DNA from: Psychrobacter sp. NG25 | GTDB lineage: Bacteria; Pseudomonadota; Gammaproteobacteria; Pseudomonadales; Moraxellaceae | NCBI RefSeq assembly: GCF_015234355.1 | Contig: NZ_JADGMV010000001.1 | Location: 1 to 64,000 of the forward strand | DNA: 64,000 nt | Direction of reading: 5' to 3' | Shown here: positions 26,839 to 36,697 of the stretch, in pieces | How the letters are laid out: every line of letters starts with the position of its first letter | How positions within the stretch are numbered: position 1 is the stretch's first letter | Position numbers and translations under genes: made by a program | The notes under the pieces: model-generated | Seen by the model: the letters and a program-made list of their open reading frames with translations, nothing else | The model's database searches: none | Told to the model about the DNA's origin: nothing

Positions 26839-27468
26839 TTATAGATATAGTAGTATCAGCGCCACCACGAGTAATACACTTAAAAACCCTTGAATGATCA
26901 AAAAGGCTTGATGCGGCGCTGCGATATGGCGAAACATATTACCAAGTGCATTATAAGTAATACCTGCGGCTTTCACATGTGGCGGGCTATCAAAAGTTTT
27001 TATAATATGCAGAAATTGCTCAGTACGGACAGGGGACCAGCCATGCGGTGCGAATGGCAGATATGGTGACAATTGCGTGGCCTGATTTTTGGTTGCTGGT
27101 GACCATAACCAACGTTCCAAAAACAGCAAACGCATACGCCAGTCAGCAAAACTACGATGTTCTATGGTCTGTAAGAGCAGCACCTCAACATCTTTATGGC
27201 GGCTATCTGCAAAAATGCGTTGCTTTAGTGCATATACATGAGCCTTCTCACCTTCGATGCATTGCAAAAAGTGGCCACTACCATAACATAGCGTACCGGT
27301 GATGCCATGCTGCTGATTATAGTCACGTGCATGGCTTTCTACTTCGTCAAATATAGAGGCGCTTAAGCGTGAGGCAATCGTCAGGCTACTGACATAAACC
27401 AATTGGACCAGAGTTGAGTCTTCTATCTCGTCCCACGTACTGACTTTATCGGTGTGACTTAAGGGCAT
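26839..27468 (-). CDS. BLUF-domain blue-light photoreceptor with C-terminal membrane anchor
   Basis: BLUF domains bind FAD and change their hydrogen bonds in blue light. The signature residues are present and correctly spaced: Y25 (LVYVSSL), N51 (DYNQQHGITG), Q69 (HFLQCIEG), W110 and M112 (FADWRMR). The gaps N51-Q69 (18) and Q69-W110 (41) equal those in AppA (N45, Q63, W104). The segment after the domain (113-187) is not a known output domain. Residues 188-209 (AFLIIQGFLSVLLVVALILL) form one hydrophobic helix at the very C terminus. Most short BLUF proteins are soluble, so a tail-anchored one is unusual. Signalling partner unknown. Convergent with the flavin dehydrogenase gene. Confidence 0.88.
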   Translation of the reverse strand: MPLSHTDKVSTWDEIEDSTLVQLVYVSSLTIASRLSASIFDEVESHARDYNQQHGITGTLCYGSGHFLQCIEGEKAHVYALKQRIFADSRHKDVEVLLLQTIEHRSFADWRMRLLFLERWLWSPATKNQATQLSPYLPFAPHGWSPVRTEQFLHIIKTFDSPPHVKAAGITYNALGNMFRHIAAPHQAFLIIQGFLSVLLVVALILLYL

Positions 27469-28118
27469 AATAAAAAAATCCTAAAAAGCCGTTTAAATAC
27501 GGCTAAACAAAACAAGCAAAAGAAAACGATGCCCGAATAAAAAGATACTGACTCACAAAAACGTAGCAAATAGTTACCACGTTAGACTGTCATTGCTTGT
27601 GTAGCTTGCTATGATAACGAGCGACATAAAGCGACTAAGCTACCAAGTAAGAAATACTATATAAAAATGATATCGAATTAATATGAGGTTTTCTTCATAC
27701 GTATTACCTGAAAATAGTAATAAACGATAGTGAAAATAGTCACATACAAATTTTGCGACTTCCTATCGTCATTTTCAAACAATCATTTTTAAGCGCTATC
27801 AACTTTAAAAACCATTGTGGCAACGCTGAATTTAACAGGCAAAATAAGATAAAATACACGCATAACTTATTGTAAATACAATGATAAATTATTGTAACGG
27901 TAATGTTTTGCGATTGGAATGTTTTTATCACTTTTTTATATAAAAACTTGCCAACGTGACTGCTAAACTCGATTAAGATAATCCATATATAAGGAAGGCG
28001 AGTTAAAATATGACAAATAGCACACTCGGCCAGACTGACCACGTATCAGGTTAATACAGAATTTACGCTGCCCTATTAGCTATGACTAATACCCATAAAT
28101 ATTCAAAACAGGAACATT
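27469..28118. other. Long AT-rich spacer between divergent BLUF and GNAT-nitrilase genes
   Basis: 650 bp with no supported gene. A 100-codon minus-strand frame (27740-28042) lacks a ribosome binding site and looks random. An inverted repeat ATTGTA-AA-TACAAT lies at 27869-27882 and may be an operator; the motif ATTGTAA recurs close by. Confidence 0.4.
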
Positions 28119-29756
28119 ATGAGCAAGATAGAAAAACTAGATGACCTTCACCTAACGATTGCTGAGATCAAGAAAAAAGATTACCCTCAATTAAAAGAAT
28201 TGATGGACCGTGTCTATGTCAACTTAGGCGGCGCATGGTCAAAAACCACTATCCATACGTTGATTGATGCCTTTCCTGAAGGGCAGATTGCAATGTTTGA
28301 TCATGATCAGCTGATCGGTATCGTTCTCTCTATGCGCGTGGATTATGCCAAGTTTTCTAACCCACATACTTATGACGATTTGATTGGTCAAAAAGAGATT
28401 ATTAGAGACAACCCAGAAGGCGACGCTATCTATGGTCTAGATGCCTTGATTGATCCAGAATATCGTGGCTATCGCTTAGGACGTAGATTATATGATGCGC
28501 GCAAAGAGCTGTGTCGTCAGCTGAACTTCCGCGCGATTTTGGCCGGTGGTCGTATTCCTAACTATCATAATCATCAAGACCTCACCCCTGGCGACTATAT
28601 CGATGCCGTCGCAGCTCGTGAAATCCATGACTCTGCGCTGTCATTCCAATTATCGAATGGCTTTATCGTCAAGCGTATCCTAACTGCTTATCTGCCAGAT
28701 GATGCTCAGTCTAAAGGTTTTGCTACCCTGCTTGAGTGGGCCAATATTTATTATGAGCCAAAAGACTACAAGCCAAACACCCGTAAGTCTGAAGTACGTA
28801 TCGGTGGTATCCAGTGGCAGATGCGTGAAGTAGAGTCACCAGAAGAGCTACTACAACAAGTCGAGTTCTTCGTCGATATCATGGCTGATTACAACTCAGA
28901 TTTTGCCTGCTTGCCAGAGTTTTTCAATGCGCCATTGATGGGTCTATGCGAGTCAACAGATCAGAACATCGCCATTCGCTTTTTGGCAGAATATACCGAG
29001 TGGTTCAAAAACGAGATATCGCATCTAGCAGTCAGCTACAACGTAAACGTCATCTGTGGCTCTATGCCTTTACTAGATGAAGATGACACCTTGTATAACG
29101 TCAGCTACCTGTGCCGCCGTGATGGTACGGTTGAAGAACAGCGCAAAATCCATATCACGCCACATGAGCGCAGCGCTTGGGTCATCGAAGGCGGTGATGA
29201 AGTTAAGGTGTTCGATACTGATGCTGGGCGCATTGGCATCTTGGTTTGTTATGATGTTGAGTTCCCAGAACTTGCTCGTCTCTTAGCACTTGATGACATG
29301 GATATTTTGTTTGTGCCTTTTTGGACAGATACGAAAAACGGCTACTTACGTGTGCGTCATTGCGCCCAAGCACGCGCTATTGAAAACGAATGCTATGTGA
29401 TGATTTGTGGTTCAGTTGGTAACTTACCGCAGGTAGAAAGTCTAGATATTCAGTATGCTCAGTCATCTATTTTTTCACCATCAGATTTTGCATTCCCGCA
29501 TGATGCGATCATGGCGGAAACCACGGCCAATACCGAAATGGTGTTTTTCTCTGATGTGAACTTAGACAAACTAACCCATGTGCGTAACGAAGGCTCAGTT
29601 CATAACCTGATTGACCGCCGTGACGATTTATTTAGTCTAAAATGGAAGAAGAAAGCCAAAATTCCAACCAGCAAACTGACTGATGAAGAACGCCGCGAAA
29701 ACTCAGGCAGCGTACTTATAGGCAATCCATTACAGGATCGCGCACAAAAGCCTTAA
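28119..29756 (+). CDS. GNAT acetyltransferase fused to a carbon-nitrogen hydrolase (nitrilase superfamily)
   Basis: Two domains in one 545-residue chain. Residues about 10-210 form a GNAT domain (YPQLKELMDRVY, GLDALIDPEYRGYRLGRRLY, the acyl-CoA loop). Residues about 225-520 form a nitrilase-type amidase whose catalytic triad is intact: Glu in CLPEFFNAPL, Lys in EQRKIHITPHE and Cys in ILVCYDVEFPE. The fusion suggests that one half transfers an acyl group and the other removes an amide or acyl-amine on a related substrate, which is unknown. AGGA precedes the ATG. The next gene, a thioredoxin-like protein, follows after 120 bp and need not be linked. Confidence 0.9.
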   Translation: MSKIEKLDDLHLTIAEIKKKDYPQLKELMDRVYVNLGGAWSKTTIHTLIDAFPEGQIAMFDHDQLIGIVLSMRVDYAKFSNPHTYDDLIGQKEIIRDNPEGDAIYGLDALIDPEYRGYRLGRRLYDARKELCRQLNFRAILAGGRIPNYHNHQDLTPGDYIDAVAAREIHDSALSFQLSNGFIVKRILTAYLPDDAQSKGFATLLEWANIYYEPKDYKPNTRKSEVRIGGIQWQMREVESPEELLQQVEFFVDIMADYNSDFACLPEFFNAPLMGLCESTDQNIAIRFLAEYTEWFKNEISHLAVSYNVNVICGSMPLLDEDDTLYNVSYLCRRDGTVEEQRKIHITPHERSAWVIEGGDEVKVFDTDAGRIGILVCYDVEFPELARLLALDDMDILFVPFWTDTKNGYLRVRHCAQARAIENECYVMICGSVGNLPQVESLDIQYAQSSIFSPSDFAFPHDAIMAETTANTEMVFFSDVNLDKLTHVRNEGSVHNLIDRRDDLFSLKWKKKAKIPTSKLTDEERRENSGSVLIGNPLQDRAQKP

Positions 29757-29879
29757 TCAAGTGGATGAGAGAAACCACTTATTAACAACTATGTAATCAA
29801 ATTTGTGAATAATACGGCTGACCTCTCAGCCGTTTATTTTTATCTACCAAAAATACATAGGACAAAAAAAGCCGCCACT

Positions 29880-30428
29880 ATGACGACTGATACCTTAAAG
29901 AAAGATATTGCTAAAAAAACACCAAAGCAAAAAATACTGTCCATCGTTAAAACGGTGCTGTTATATAGTCTAATGTTTGTCGTGATTTATACAGCGGTCA
30001 ACTGGTGGCGACAACCCGTTATGCCAGCCAATCCGCAGTTGCAATTGATGGACTATCAGGGACAAGCGGTTGATTTAGCCGCGCTGAGTCACGAGCAGCC
30101 GACACTGGTATACTTTTGGGGTACGTGGTGTTCAGTCTGTAGCTTCACCTCTCCAACGATAAACAAGCTGGCCGCCGCAAATAACTATCCTGTTGTTGCT
30201 ATCGCCGTTCAATCAGGGTCTAACCAAGAGTTGCAGAGTTACCTGACTGAAAAAAACTTTAACTTTACAACGGTAAACGACCAAGAAGGTTATATCTTTA
30301 ATGATTGGCAAGGACAAGTCACGCCTTCGTATGTCATTCTAAAAGATGGTGAGATGACGCAAGGACTGACAGGGATTCAGCCACTTTGGTCATTGAAGTT
30401 ACGACTGTGGTTATCGTCTATTTTTTAA
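29880..30428 (+). CDS. Membrane-anchored thioredoxin-like protein (TlpA/ScsD type)
   Basis: A 182-residue thiol-disulfide oxidoreductase. A single N-terminal helix (VLLYSLMFVVIYTAVNW) anchors it so that the thioredoxin domain faces the periplasm. The active site is WCSVC in YFWGTWCSVCSF, and the cis-Pro segment is VTPSYVIL. ScsD-like proteins reduce periplasmic disulfides or take part in copper tolerance, but no scs gene is adjacent. The frame extends upstream to a GTG at 29805. The ATG at 29880 gives the usual family length and places basic residues before the helix. Confidence 0.82.
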   Translation: MTTDTLKKDIAKKTPKQKILSIVKTVLLYSLMFVVIYTAVNWWRQPVMPANPQLQLMDYQGQAVDLAALSHEQPTLVYFWGTWCSVCSFTSPTINKLAAANNYPVVAIAVQSGSNQELQSYLTEKNFNFTTVNDQEGYIFNDWQGQVTPSYVILKDGEMTQGLTGIQPLWSLKLRLWLSSIF

Positions 30429-30487
30429 TGCTTAATAGGATTAAGCCGCTTCGCATTCATTAGCATATATCCATACTTACCAATAAA

Positions 30488-30516
30488 AGCCTGCCTATCT
30501 CACAGATAAACAGGCT
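30488..30516 (-). terminator. Hairpin terminating the permease gene
   Basis: AGCCTG plus TATCT pair with AGATA plus CAGGCT. On the minus strand the hairpin is followed by TTTTATT, so it best fits as the terminator of the NCS1 permease gene. Confidence 0.7.
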
Positions 30517-30551
30517 CTTATCAATACTTTATTGCACCAAACCTATATTTC

Positions 30552-31910
30552 TTACGACATAAAACGTTGTGCGGCAGGCATTTTTAACATTAGTATCCAA
30601 TAGATAGCCCCAGCTGGAATCAAACTCGCATACCAAGAGACACTAGAAAAAGTTAAGGCGACGACTATACCTACAGCCATAGCAATGACTGCAGCCATAT
30701 TTACCCCTCTGTAAGGACCATTTTCATCATAGAGCTTATCAAGATCCAGTTTTTGCTTGCGAAGGAAATAGTAATCAACCACTAAAATAGCAAATAAAGG
30801 GCCTAAAAATGCTGAGTAAGTCTGAATAAATAAGTTCAAACCTGCTGCGGATTCATCTTTTACAAGCTCCCAAGGAAACGTACCAAAGGCCATTAGTCCT
30901 ACAAGTACAGCAGCGGTTTTATATTTAATTTTAAAAATATCCATCAAAGCATAAGCTGGTGGCACCACATTATTCAAGATATTGGTAGTCACCTGTGCAA
31001 AAGCAATAAATAGCATGGTAATAATGAGTAATGGCTTATTGTCTACCGCACTAGAAAATACTTTGATAGGGTCAACCTCACCCGTGGCACTGGTCACCAT
31101 TAATCCAATTAGGCCCATGAAAAGTGTTGCTGGTAATATCGAGTTTGCATAAATTGCCACTTGACGAAATAAACCAACATCTTCTCTTAACTCTCGAGAG
31201 TAATCTGACACGTTTAGCATCATTGTGCTGTAAACACCCAAGAATAGCATCGTTGCACCCCAAAACGGTGCCCCCCATGTTCCTTCCACATTAATAAGAT
31301 TACTCGATATCGCATCACCATATTTGTTAATAACACTAACAAACATGTAAATCAATGAGCCGATAATAAAGACCGACCCAATATTTTCAAGCCATTTAAT
31401 ACCATGGAAGCCAAGAACGGATAAACCAATTTGTAAAAACTGAAAACCAATAAAGAATGCGACAAGATTACTATAACCAAACAAAGCATCGGACACTAAG
31501 TTCAGTGCACCTGCGCCAATCCAACTTTGAAAACCAAACCACACAATAGCTGGAACTGAACGTACTAAGGCTGGAATACGGCTACCAGAAAAACCAAAAG
31601 CCGAACGACACTGCACCATGAATGGGATGCCATATTTATGGCCAGCGCGACCATTAATCATTAATGCAGCGCCAATGACTGTACAACCAATCGCAATAGC
31701 TAAGACAACTTGTAATAAGTTTAACGTACCGACCAGACCTGATCCGACGGTAAACGTACCAATAGACACACAACCACCCAGCCATGCAAATAAATAAGAC
31801 CATGGGCCCATGATACGAGTGGTTTGAGGTGCTAGACTCTCTTGACCAATGGCCTTATGTTCAACAGAGTCTACGCCTGGCGTTACTGTATTACCTTTTA
31901 TATTTTCCAT
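30552..31910 (-). CDS. NCS1-family nucleobase/hydantoin/allantoin permease
   Basis: A 452-residue transporter with about 12 membrane helices. NCS1 members import purines, pyrimidines, allantoin or hydantoins with Na+ or H+. Typical traits are the N-terminal GPWSYLFAWLGGCVSIGTF, the SAFGFSGSRIPALVRSVPA loop, WFGFQSWIGAGAL in helix 3 and NVSDYSREL in the middle. The closest type is PucI/allantoin or cytosine-like, but the substrate cannot be read directly. GGAGAAGG precedes the ATG. It follows the racemase gene on the same strand after 106 bp, pointing to a hydantoin or allantoin substrate. Confidence 0.88.
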   Translation of the reverse strand: MENIKGNTVTPGVDSVEHKAIGQESLAPQTTRIMGPWSYLFAWLGGCVSIGTFTVGSGLVGTLNLLQVVLAIAIGCTVIGAALMINGRAGHKYGIPFMVQCRSAFGFSGSRIPALVRSVPAIVWFGFQSWIGAGALNLVSDALFGYSNLVAFFIGFQFLQIGLSVLGFHGIKWLENIGSVFIIGSLIYMFVSVINKYGDAISSNLINVEGTWGAPFWGATMLFLGVYSTMMLNVSDYSRELREDVGLFRQVAIYANSILPATLFMGLIGLMVTSATGEVDPIKVFSSAVDNKPLLIITMLFIAFAQVTTNILNNVVPPAYALMDIFKIKYKTAAVLVGLMAFGTFPWELVKDESAAGLNLFIQTYSAFLGPLFAILVVDYYFLRKQKLDLDKLYDENGPYRGVNMAAVIAMAVGIVVALTFSSVSWYASLIPAGAIYWILMLKMPAAQRFMS

Positions 31911-32016
31911 TACCTTCTCCTTCCCTAAAAAGTTTATTGAAAAAATCTATAGTTCGGTTACAAGTTTCTTAGCTTCGAGTTGTTAATGACTTAATACATA
32001 CTCGGTTATCCTTAAT

Positions 32017-32715
32017 TTAACTTTTGATGGGTTGCGCATAAGCACCAACCTTGCTAGTTTTCAGACCACAGCCGACTAAGGCCTCAACCATACGTACTGC
32101 AACCGTTACTCCATCAATAACAGGAATTCCTGTCTCTTTCGTCAACCACTCTGTTAAATCAGCCATTCCCGCACAGCCTAATACCACCGCTTCGCAATTG
32201 TCTTCTTCTACAGCACGGAGAATCTCATCACGAACTTTTTCGCGGGCGCCTGAATTAGTTTCTTCTAGTGCAAGAACCGGTATGGCAGCAGAACGTACGC
32301 GTCTGCATCGGTGAGACAACCCATATCCATGAATCAACGCTTCGATTACAGGCACAGAACGTGGCAGTGTCGTCACTACACTGAACGAAGTGGAAATCAT
32401 ACTTGCCGCCTTTACCGCCGCTTCACAAATACCTAAGACCGGTCCTGAAAAAACCTCGCGGCATGCACCAATGCCCGGATCATCAAAACAAGCTACTACG
32501 ACGCCATCGACGCCATCAGACTCAGCTTGTTGTAAGCGAGACAACAAACCTGGCACTGACATCGCTTCGTCATAGTGACCTTGAATAGAGGCAGGTGCAT
32601 CCGTTCCAGAAGCACCAATAATAACGGTGCCAGTGCTTACTTTTCCACGAGCACTAGCCACAATCTTTTCAGTCATAGAGGCTGTTGAATTTGGGTTCAT
32701 TACTAGAATTTTCAT
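32017..32715 (-). CDS. Hydantoin/allantoin racemase (Asp/Glu racemase superfamily)
   Basis: A 232-residue two-cysteine racemase. The N terminus MKILVMNPNST and the segments VVACFDDPGIGACREV (first catalytic Cys) and AVVLGCAGMADL (second Cys) are typical of HyuE/HpxA-type enzymes. These interconvert the enantiomers of 5-substituted hydantoins or allantoin. The paired NCS1 permease and GntR regulator fit uptake and use of such a ring compound. No hydantoinase, allantoinase or carbamoylase lies in the window, so the pathway would be completed elsewhere. Its GC content looks higher than that of its neighbours, which may reflect transfer. Confidence 0.88.
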   Translation of the reverse strand: MKILVMNPNSTASMTEKIVASARGKVSTGTVIIGASGTDAPASIQGHYDEAMSVPGLLSRLQQAESDGVDGVVVACFDDPGIGACREVFSGPVLGICEAAVKAASMISTSFSVVTTLPRSVPVIEALIHGYGLSHRCRRVRSAAIPVLALEETNSGAREKVRDEILRAVEEDNCEAVVLGCAGMADLTEWLTKETGIPVIDGVTVAVRMVEALVGCGLKTSKVGAYAQPIKS

Positions 32716-32758
32716 AAATACTCACTTTTTTATTGTGTTTAATATTAAAAGACAAAAC

Positions 32759-32830
32759 ATTGTTAACTATTATTGTTAATTATTTTTGTTAACAATACAA
32801 TAGGTAACTTCATTATTGTTGTTAAAAAGA
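32759..32830. promoter_or_regulatory. Candidate GntR operator cluster
   Basis: The 139-bp gap between racemase and regulator holds repeated TTGTTAA boxes. They are ATTGTTAAC at 32759-32767, ATTGTTAAT near 32772-32780, the palindrome TTGTTAACAA at 32786-32795 and TTGTTGTTAA near 32816-32825. Such a cluster between divergent genes suggests binding by the adjacent FCD-type regulator. This is inferred from position and symmetry. Confidence 0.55.
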
Positions 32831-32854
32831 AGAGAGCACACTATAATTCCGGCT

Positions 32855-33571
32855 ATGAATACATCAAAAACCAAAAACTTAACAACTCAAATTGATGAGA
32901 TGCCAGAACAGGCGATCATTAACTCAATCACGTCTGCAGTATCAGAACAGCGCCTGCCTGCCGGAACGAAACTTGGTGAGCAGATACTGAGCAACTTGTT
33001 CAACTGCAATAGGGCAAATGTTAGACGTGCACTCTCGACCCTTGCTACTATGCATGTCGTACAACTACAACCTAATAAAGGCGCATTCATTGCAACACCC
33101 TCTCCTAAGGAAGCGGAAGATGTTTTCGAAGCTCGTCGTACTATTGAGCGCACTCTAGCTTGCAGTGTGCTCAAAAACGCTAATTCACAAGATATTACTA
33201 ATATGCGCCGTATTATCGCAGCTGAGGCTGAAGCACGATCTCAAGGAAACAAACCTGTAGAACTGCGCTTATCACGAGAGTTTCACATGCAGTTAGCGAC
33301 TATTGCGAAGAACCACGTGCTAGAAAAGTTTTTAACCGAGCTAACATTACGCACTACTTTGATTATTGGTTTATATAATGAAGCTGGTTCTTCTAATTGT
33401 GCAGAAGATGAGCATTTAGGTATTGTAAAAGCGATTGAAGCGAGAGACGAACAAAGACTTATTTTGTTAATTGATGAGCATCTTTATCATTTGCAGTCTA
33501 GTCTTAACTTTAAACATGCAACAAACACTTTTTCCACATTGGCAGAGCAGTTGACGATTGCTACAACTTAG
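32855..33571 (+). CDS. GntR-family regulator, FCD subfamily
   Basis: A 238-residue transcription factor. The winged helix lies at about residues 20-90 (LPAGTKLGEQILSNLF, NRANVRRALSTL, VQLQPNKGAFIATP). The helical FCD effector domain follows (FEARRTIERTLACSVL, LSREFHMQLATIA, EDEHLGIVKAIEARD, LIDEHLYHL), with the Asp/His positions that usually bind a metal and a carboxylate ligand. It is divergent from the racemase-permease pair and probably controls it. The ATG at 32855 has no good ribosome binding site; a TTG at 32816 preceded by AGGTAA is an alternative start. Confidence 0.88.
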   Translation: MNTSKTKNLTTQIDEMPEQAIINSITSAVSEQRLPAGTKLGEQILSNLFNCNRANVRRALSTLATMHVVQLQPNKGAFIATPSPKEAEDVFEARRTIERTLACSVLKNANSQDITNMRRIIAAEAEARSQGNKPVELRLSREFHMQLATIAKNHVLEKFLTELTLRTTLIIGLYNEAGSSNCAEDEHLGIVKAIEARDEQRLILLIDEHLYHLQSSLNFKHATNTFSTLAEQLTIATT

Positions 33572-33871
33572 CCGTGCTTTGTTCTGTGATTACTCACTTT
33601 GTGCCTTGAATATCTTAAGCATTTTGAATCAATTGCAGCACGTTGATACAAAATGCGACCACTTATGCATATCAAACAGGGTTTTTAAATTTCAAACACA
33701 CCTTTTCCTGCTCAAAGTAGACCCTCATACGCCCTATTTTTAATCAGTGATTTACCCTATAATAGATGGCTTTGATTGCGTTAGTCGTCCTGACAGATTT
33801 AAAAATCGTCGTTTTACATATTGAATTGTATGACCATCTTTTTACTATATAACTAGATAAAGACACTACTT
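33572..33871. other. Leader of ileS
   Basis: 300 bp without a credible gene. It must contain the ileS promoter. A short frame overlapping 33558-33743 is not supported by a ribosome binding site. Confidence 0.4.
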
Positions 33872-36697
33872 ATGACCGAATCTATCGACTACAAAGACAC
33901 GTTAAACCTCGCAGATACACCGTTTGCGATGCGCGCAAACCTTGCCAAACGTGAGCCAGATTGGCTGGCAGCTTGGGAAGCAGACGATGTGTATGGCAAA
34001 ATTCGCCAAGCACGTATCGGTGCGCCTAAATATATTTTGCACGATGGCCCTCCATACGCTAATGGTCAGATTCACTTAGGTCATGCGGTTAACAAAGTAC
34101 TAAAAGACATTATCGTAAAATCAAAAACGTTATCAGGCTTTGATGCGCCTTACGTACCCGGTTGGGACTGTCATGGACTGCCAATCGAGCAAAAAGTTGA
34201 AGCCAAGGTCGGTAAAGTCGGCAAAAAGGTCTCAGCAACAGAGTTTCGTGGTCTGTGCCGTGAGTATGCGAGCACTCAAATTGAATTACAAAAAACAGAC
34301 TTCAAACGTTTGGGTATCTTTGGTGATTGGGACAATCCTTATCTGACCATGAACTTCCATCAAGAAGCCAATATCGTACGCGCATTGGCCAAAATCTATG
34401 ACAATGGTCACGTCACTCGCGGTATGAAACCCGTCAACTGGTGCTTGGACTGTAGCTCTGCGCTTGCAGAAGCAGAAGTCGAATACCAAGATAAAGTATC
34501 AGATGCTATTTACGTAAGCTTTGATGTACTCGATACTGACAAAGTGGCTGCATTGGCTAACTTAGGCAATATCGCCGCCATCATTTGGACAACGACCCCT
34601 TGGACGTTACCTGCCAACCAAGCAATCGCCGTCAGCCCTGACAGCGACTATAGTGTCGTCGCGACTGAAAAAGGCAACTTTTTATTGGCCACCGACCTTG
34701 TCGAAACGGCAGTCCTGGAGCTTAAGTTAGAAAATAAAGGCATCTTAGCGACGGTATCAGGAAGCGAGCTTGAAGGCCTACGTGCCCAGCATCCATTGAT
34801 TGAAGACCGCCAAGTACCGCTTATCTTAGGTGATCACGTGACCACTGATAGTGGTACTGGCTTAGTCCATACGGCTCCTGGTCATGGTCTAGACGACTAT
34901 ATCGTTGGTCTTAAATATAATTTACCAGTTGAAAACCCAGTGAGCGGTACTGGTGTTTATTTAGAAAGCGCAGCTGTATTCGCTGGCGAGCACATCTATA
35001 AGGCCAATCCACAAATCATTGCCGCTTTACAAGATAATGGTCACTTAATCAGCCATACCAAAATTGAACACAGCTATCCACATTGCTGGCGTCATAAGTC
35101 ACCGATTATCTTCCGTGCAACGCCTCAATGGTTTATCAGTATGGAAGCTAAAGGCCTACGTGATCGTGCGCTTGCTGACATTCCTTCAGTCAACTGGACG
35201 CCAGCATGGGGCCAGAACCGCATCGAATCTATGATGAATGGTCGTCCAGATTGGTGTATCTCACGCCAGCGTACATGGGGCGTGCCAATTACCTTCTTTA
35301 CTCACAAAGAAACAGGCGAGTTGCATCCAAACACGCTTGAGCTGATGGAAGTCGCGGCACAAAAAATCAATGAAGGTGGCGTTGAAGCTTGGTTCGATGC
35401 GAGCTGTGAAGATTTCTTAGGCGCAGAAGCGGCTGACTATGACAAAGCGACTGATACCTTAGACGTATGGTTTGACTCAGGCACGACGCATTTTGCGGTA
35501 CTCGATCAGCGTGATGAGTTGACCAATCCAGCTGATATGTATCTAGAAGGCTCTGACCAACATCGCGGTTGGTTCCAGACGTCATTACTAACCTCAGAAG
35601 CCATGTACGAGCGCCCACCATTCAAGCAAGTATTGACGCATGGTTTTGTGGTCGATGAAAACGGGCGTAAGATGAGTAAGTCACTTGGCAACATCATCAC
35701 CCCGCAAGAAGAAATCAATAAAACAGGCGCGGATATGTTGCGTTTGTGGATTGCTTCTAGTGATTATCGTTATGAGATGAGCGCAGGTAAAACAGTCTTT
35801 AAAGGTGCGATCGATATGTATCGCCGTATCCGTAATACCCTACGTTTCTTGCTTGCCAACACCGATGACTTTGATCCAGCGACCAACAGTGTTGATATCA
35901 ATGAACTGGTTAGCCTTGATAAATTCATCATTGAGCGCGCACAGACAGTACAAGCACAAATCATCAGCGCTTATGATGCAATGGACTTTCACCAAGTCAC
36001 TCAACATATCACCGCGTTTTGCTCGCAAGATTTGGGTAGCTTCTACTTAGACATCATCAAAGATCGTCAATATACGACACAGACTAATGGTCAGCCGCGC
36101 CGCTCTGCGCAAACGGCTATCTATCATATCGTTCAAGCGCTTATTCGCTGGATTACACCAATCTTGTCATTTACTGCCCAAGAAGCGTGGGAAGTGTTGC
36201 ACGGTGCTGATAGCTATGTCTTTACCGAAGGCTGGTATGGGTTCCCAGCTCTTGAGCTAAGTGCTATTAGTCTTGATGACTGGCAACGCATTATGCGCGC
36301 TAAAGATATGGTGAATAAAAACATCGAAACCGCACGTGGTGAGAAAATCATCAATGCCAATCTATCTGCTGATGTGAACTTATATGCTGATGGTGCGATG
36401 CATGAGAGCTTAGCCAAACTTGGCGAAGAGCTGCGCTTTGTACTCATTACCAGTAGCGCCACCCTAAAACCAATGAGCGAGGCACCTGCTGAAAAAGTAA
36501 ATGCAGAAGCTCAAACTGAAGGTAATTCAGAAGAATCTACAGATTTAGTGGTAGATATCAGTGCCGCCGCTGGTACCAAATGCGTACGCTGTTGGCATAT
36601 CCGTGATGACATCGGTACAGATAGCACGCACCCTGAGTTATGCGCACGCTGCGTGACCAACGTCAGCGGTGATGGCGAGGTACGTCATTATGCCTAA
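33872..36697 (+). CDS. ileS: Isoleucyl-tRNA synthetase
   Basis: Charges tRNA-Ile. The 941-residue class I enzyme has the HIGH motif as HLGH in [15 protein letters not shown] near residue 64-78, and KMSKS at residues 600-604. The editing domain carries [17 protein letters not shown]-terminal zinc finger (CVRCWHI...CARCV, about residues 905-928) is complete. This is the bacterial type I form. The end of the gene overlaps the lspA start, and fkpB lies a little further on, the common ileS-lspA-fkpB arrangement. Confidence 0.98.
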   Translation: MTESIDYKDTLNLADTPFAMRANLAKREPDWLAAWEADDVYGKIRQARIGAPKYILHDGPPYANGQIHLGHAVNKVLKDIIVKSKTLSGFDAPYVPGWDCHGLPIEQKVEAKVGKVGKKVSATEFRGLCREYASTQIELQKTDFKRLGIFGDWDNPYLTMNFHQEANIVRALAKIYDNGHVTRGMKPVNWCLDCSSALAEAEVEYQDKVSDAIYVSFDVLDTDKVAALANLGNIAAIIWTTTPWTLPANQAIAVSPDSDYSVVATEKGNFLLATDLVETAVLELKLENKGILATVSGSELEGLRAQHPLIEDRQVPLILGDHVTTDSGTGLVHTAPGHGLDDYIVGLKYNLPVENPVSGTGVYLESAAVFAGEHIYKANPQIIAALQDNGHLISHTKIEHSYPHCWRHKSPIIFRATPQWFISMEAKGLRDRALADIPSVNWTPAWGQNRIESMMNGRPDWCISRQRTWGVPITFFTHKETGELHPNTLELMEVAAQKINEGGVEAWFDASCEDFLGAEAADYDKATDTLDVWFDSGTTHFAVLDQRDELTNPADMYLEGSDQHRGWFQTSLLTSEAMYERPPFKQVLTHGFVVDENGRKMSKSLGNIITPQEEINKTGADMLRLWIASSDYRYEMSAGKTVFKGAIDMYRRIRNTLRFLLANTDDFDPATNSVDINELVSLDKFIIERAQTVQAQIISAYDAMDFHQVTQHITAFCSQDLGSFYLDIIKDRQYTTQTNGQPRRSAQTAIYHIVQALIRWITPILSFTAQEAWEVLHGADSYVFTEGWYGFPALELSAISLDDWQRIMRAKDMVNKNIETARGEKIINANLSADVNLYADGAMHESLAKLGEELRFVLITSSATLKPMSEAPAEKVNAEAQTEGNSEESTDLVVDISAAAGTKCVRCWHIRDDIGTDSTHPELCARCVTNVSGDGEVRHYA

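Noticed and set aside
27740..28042. A 100-codon minus-strand frame in the long gap before the GNAT-nitrilase gene
   Set aside because: No ribosome binding site, AT-rich random-looking sequence and no domain. Treated as intergenic.
33558..33743. A 61-codon plus-strand frame after the GntR gene
   Set aside because: Overlaps the GntR stop, no ribosome binding site, and sequence typical of AT-rich spacer.
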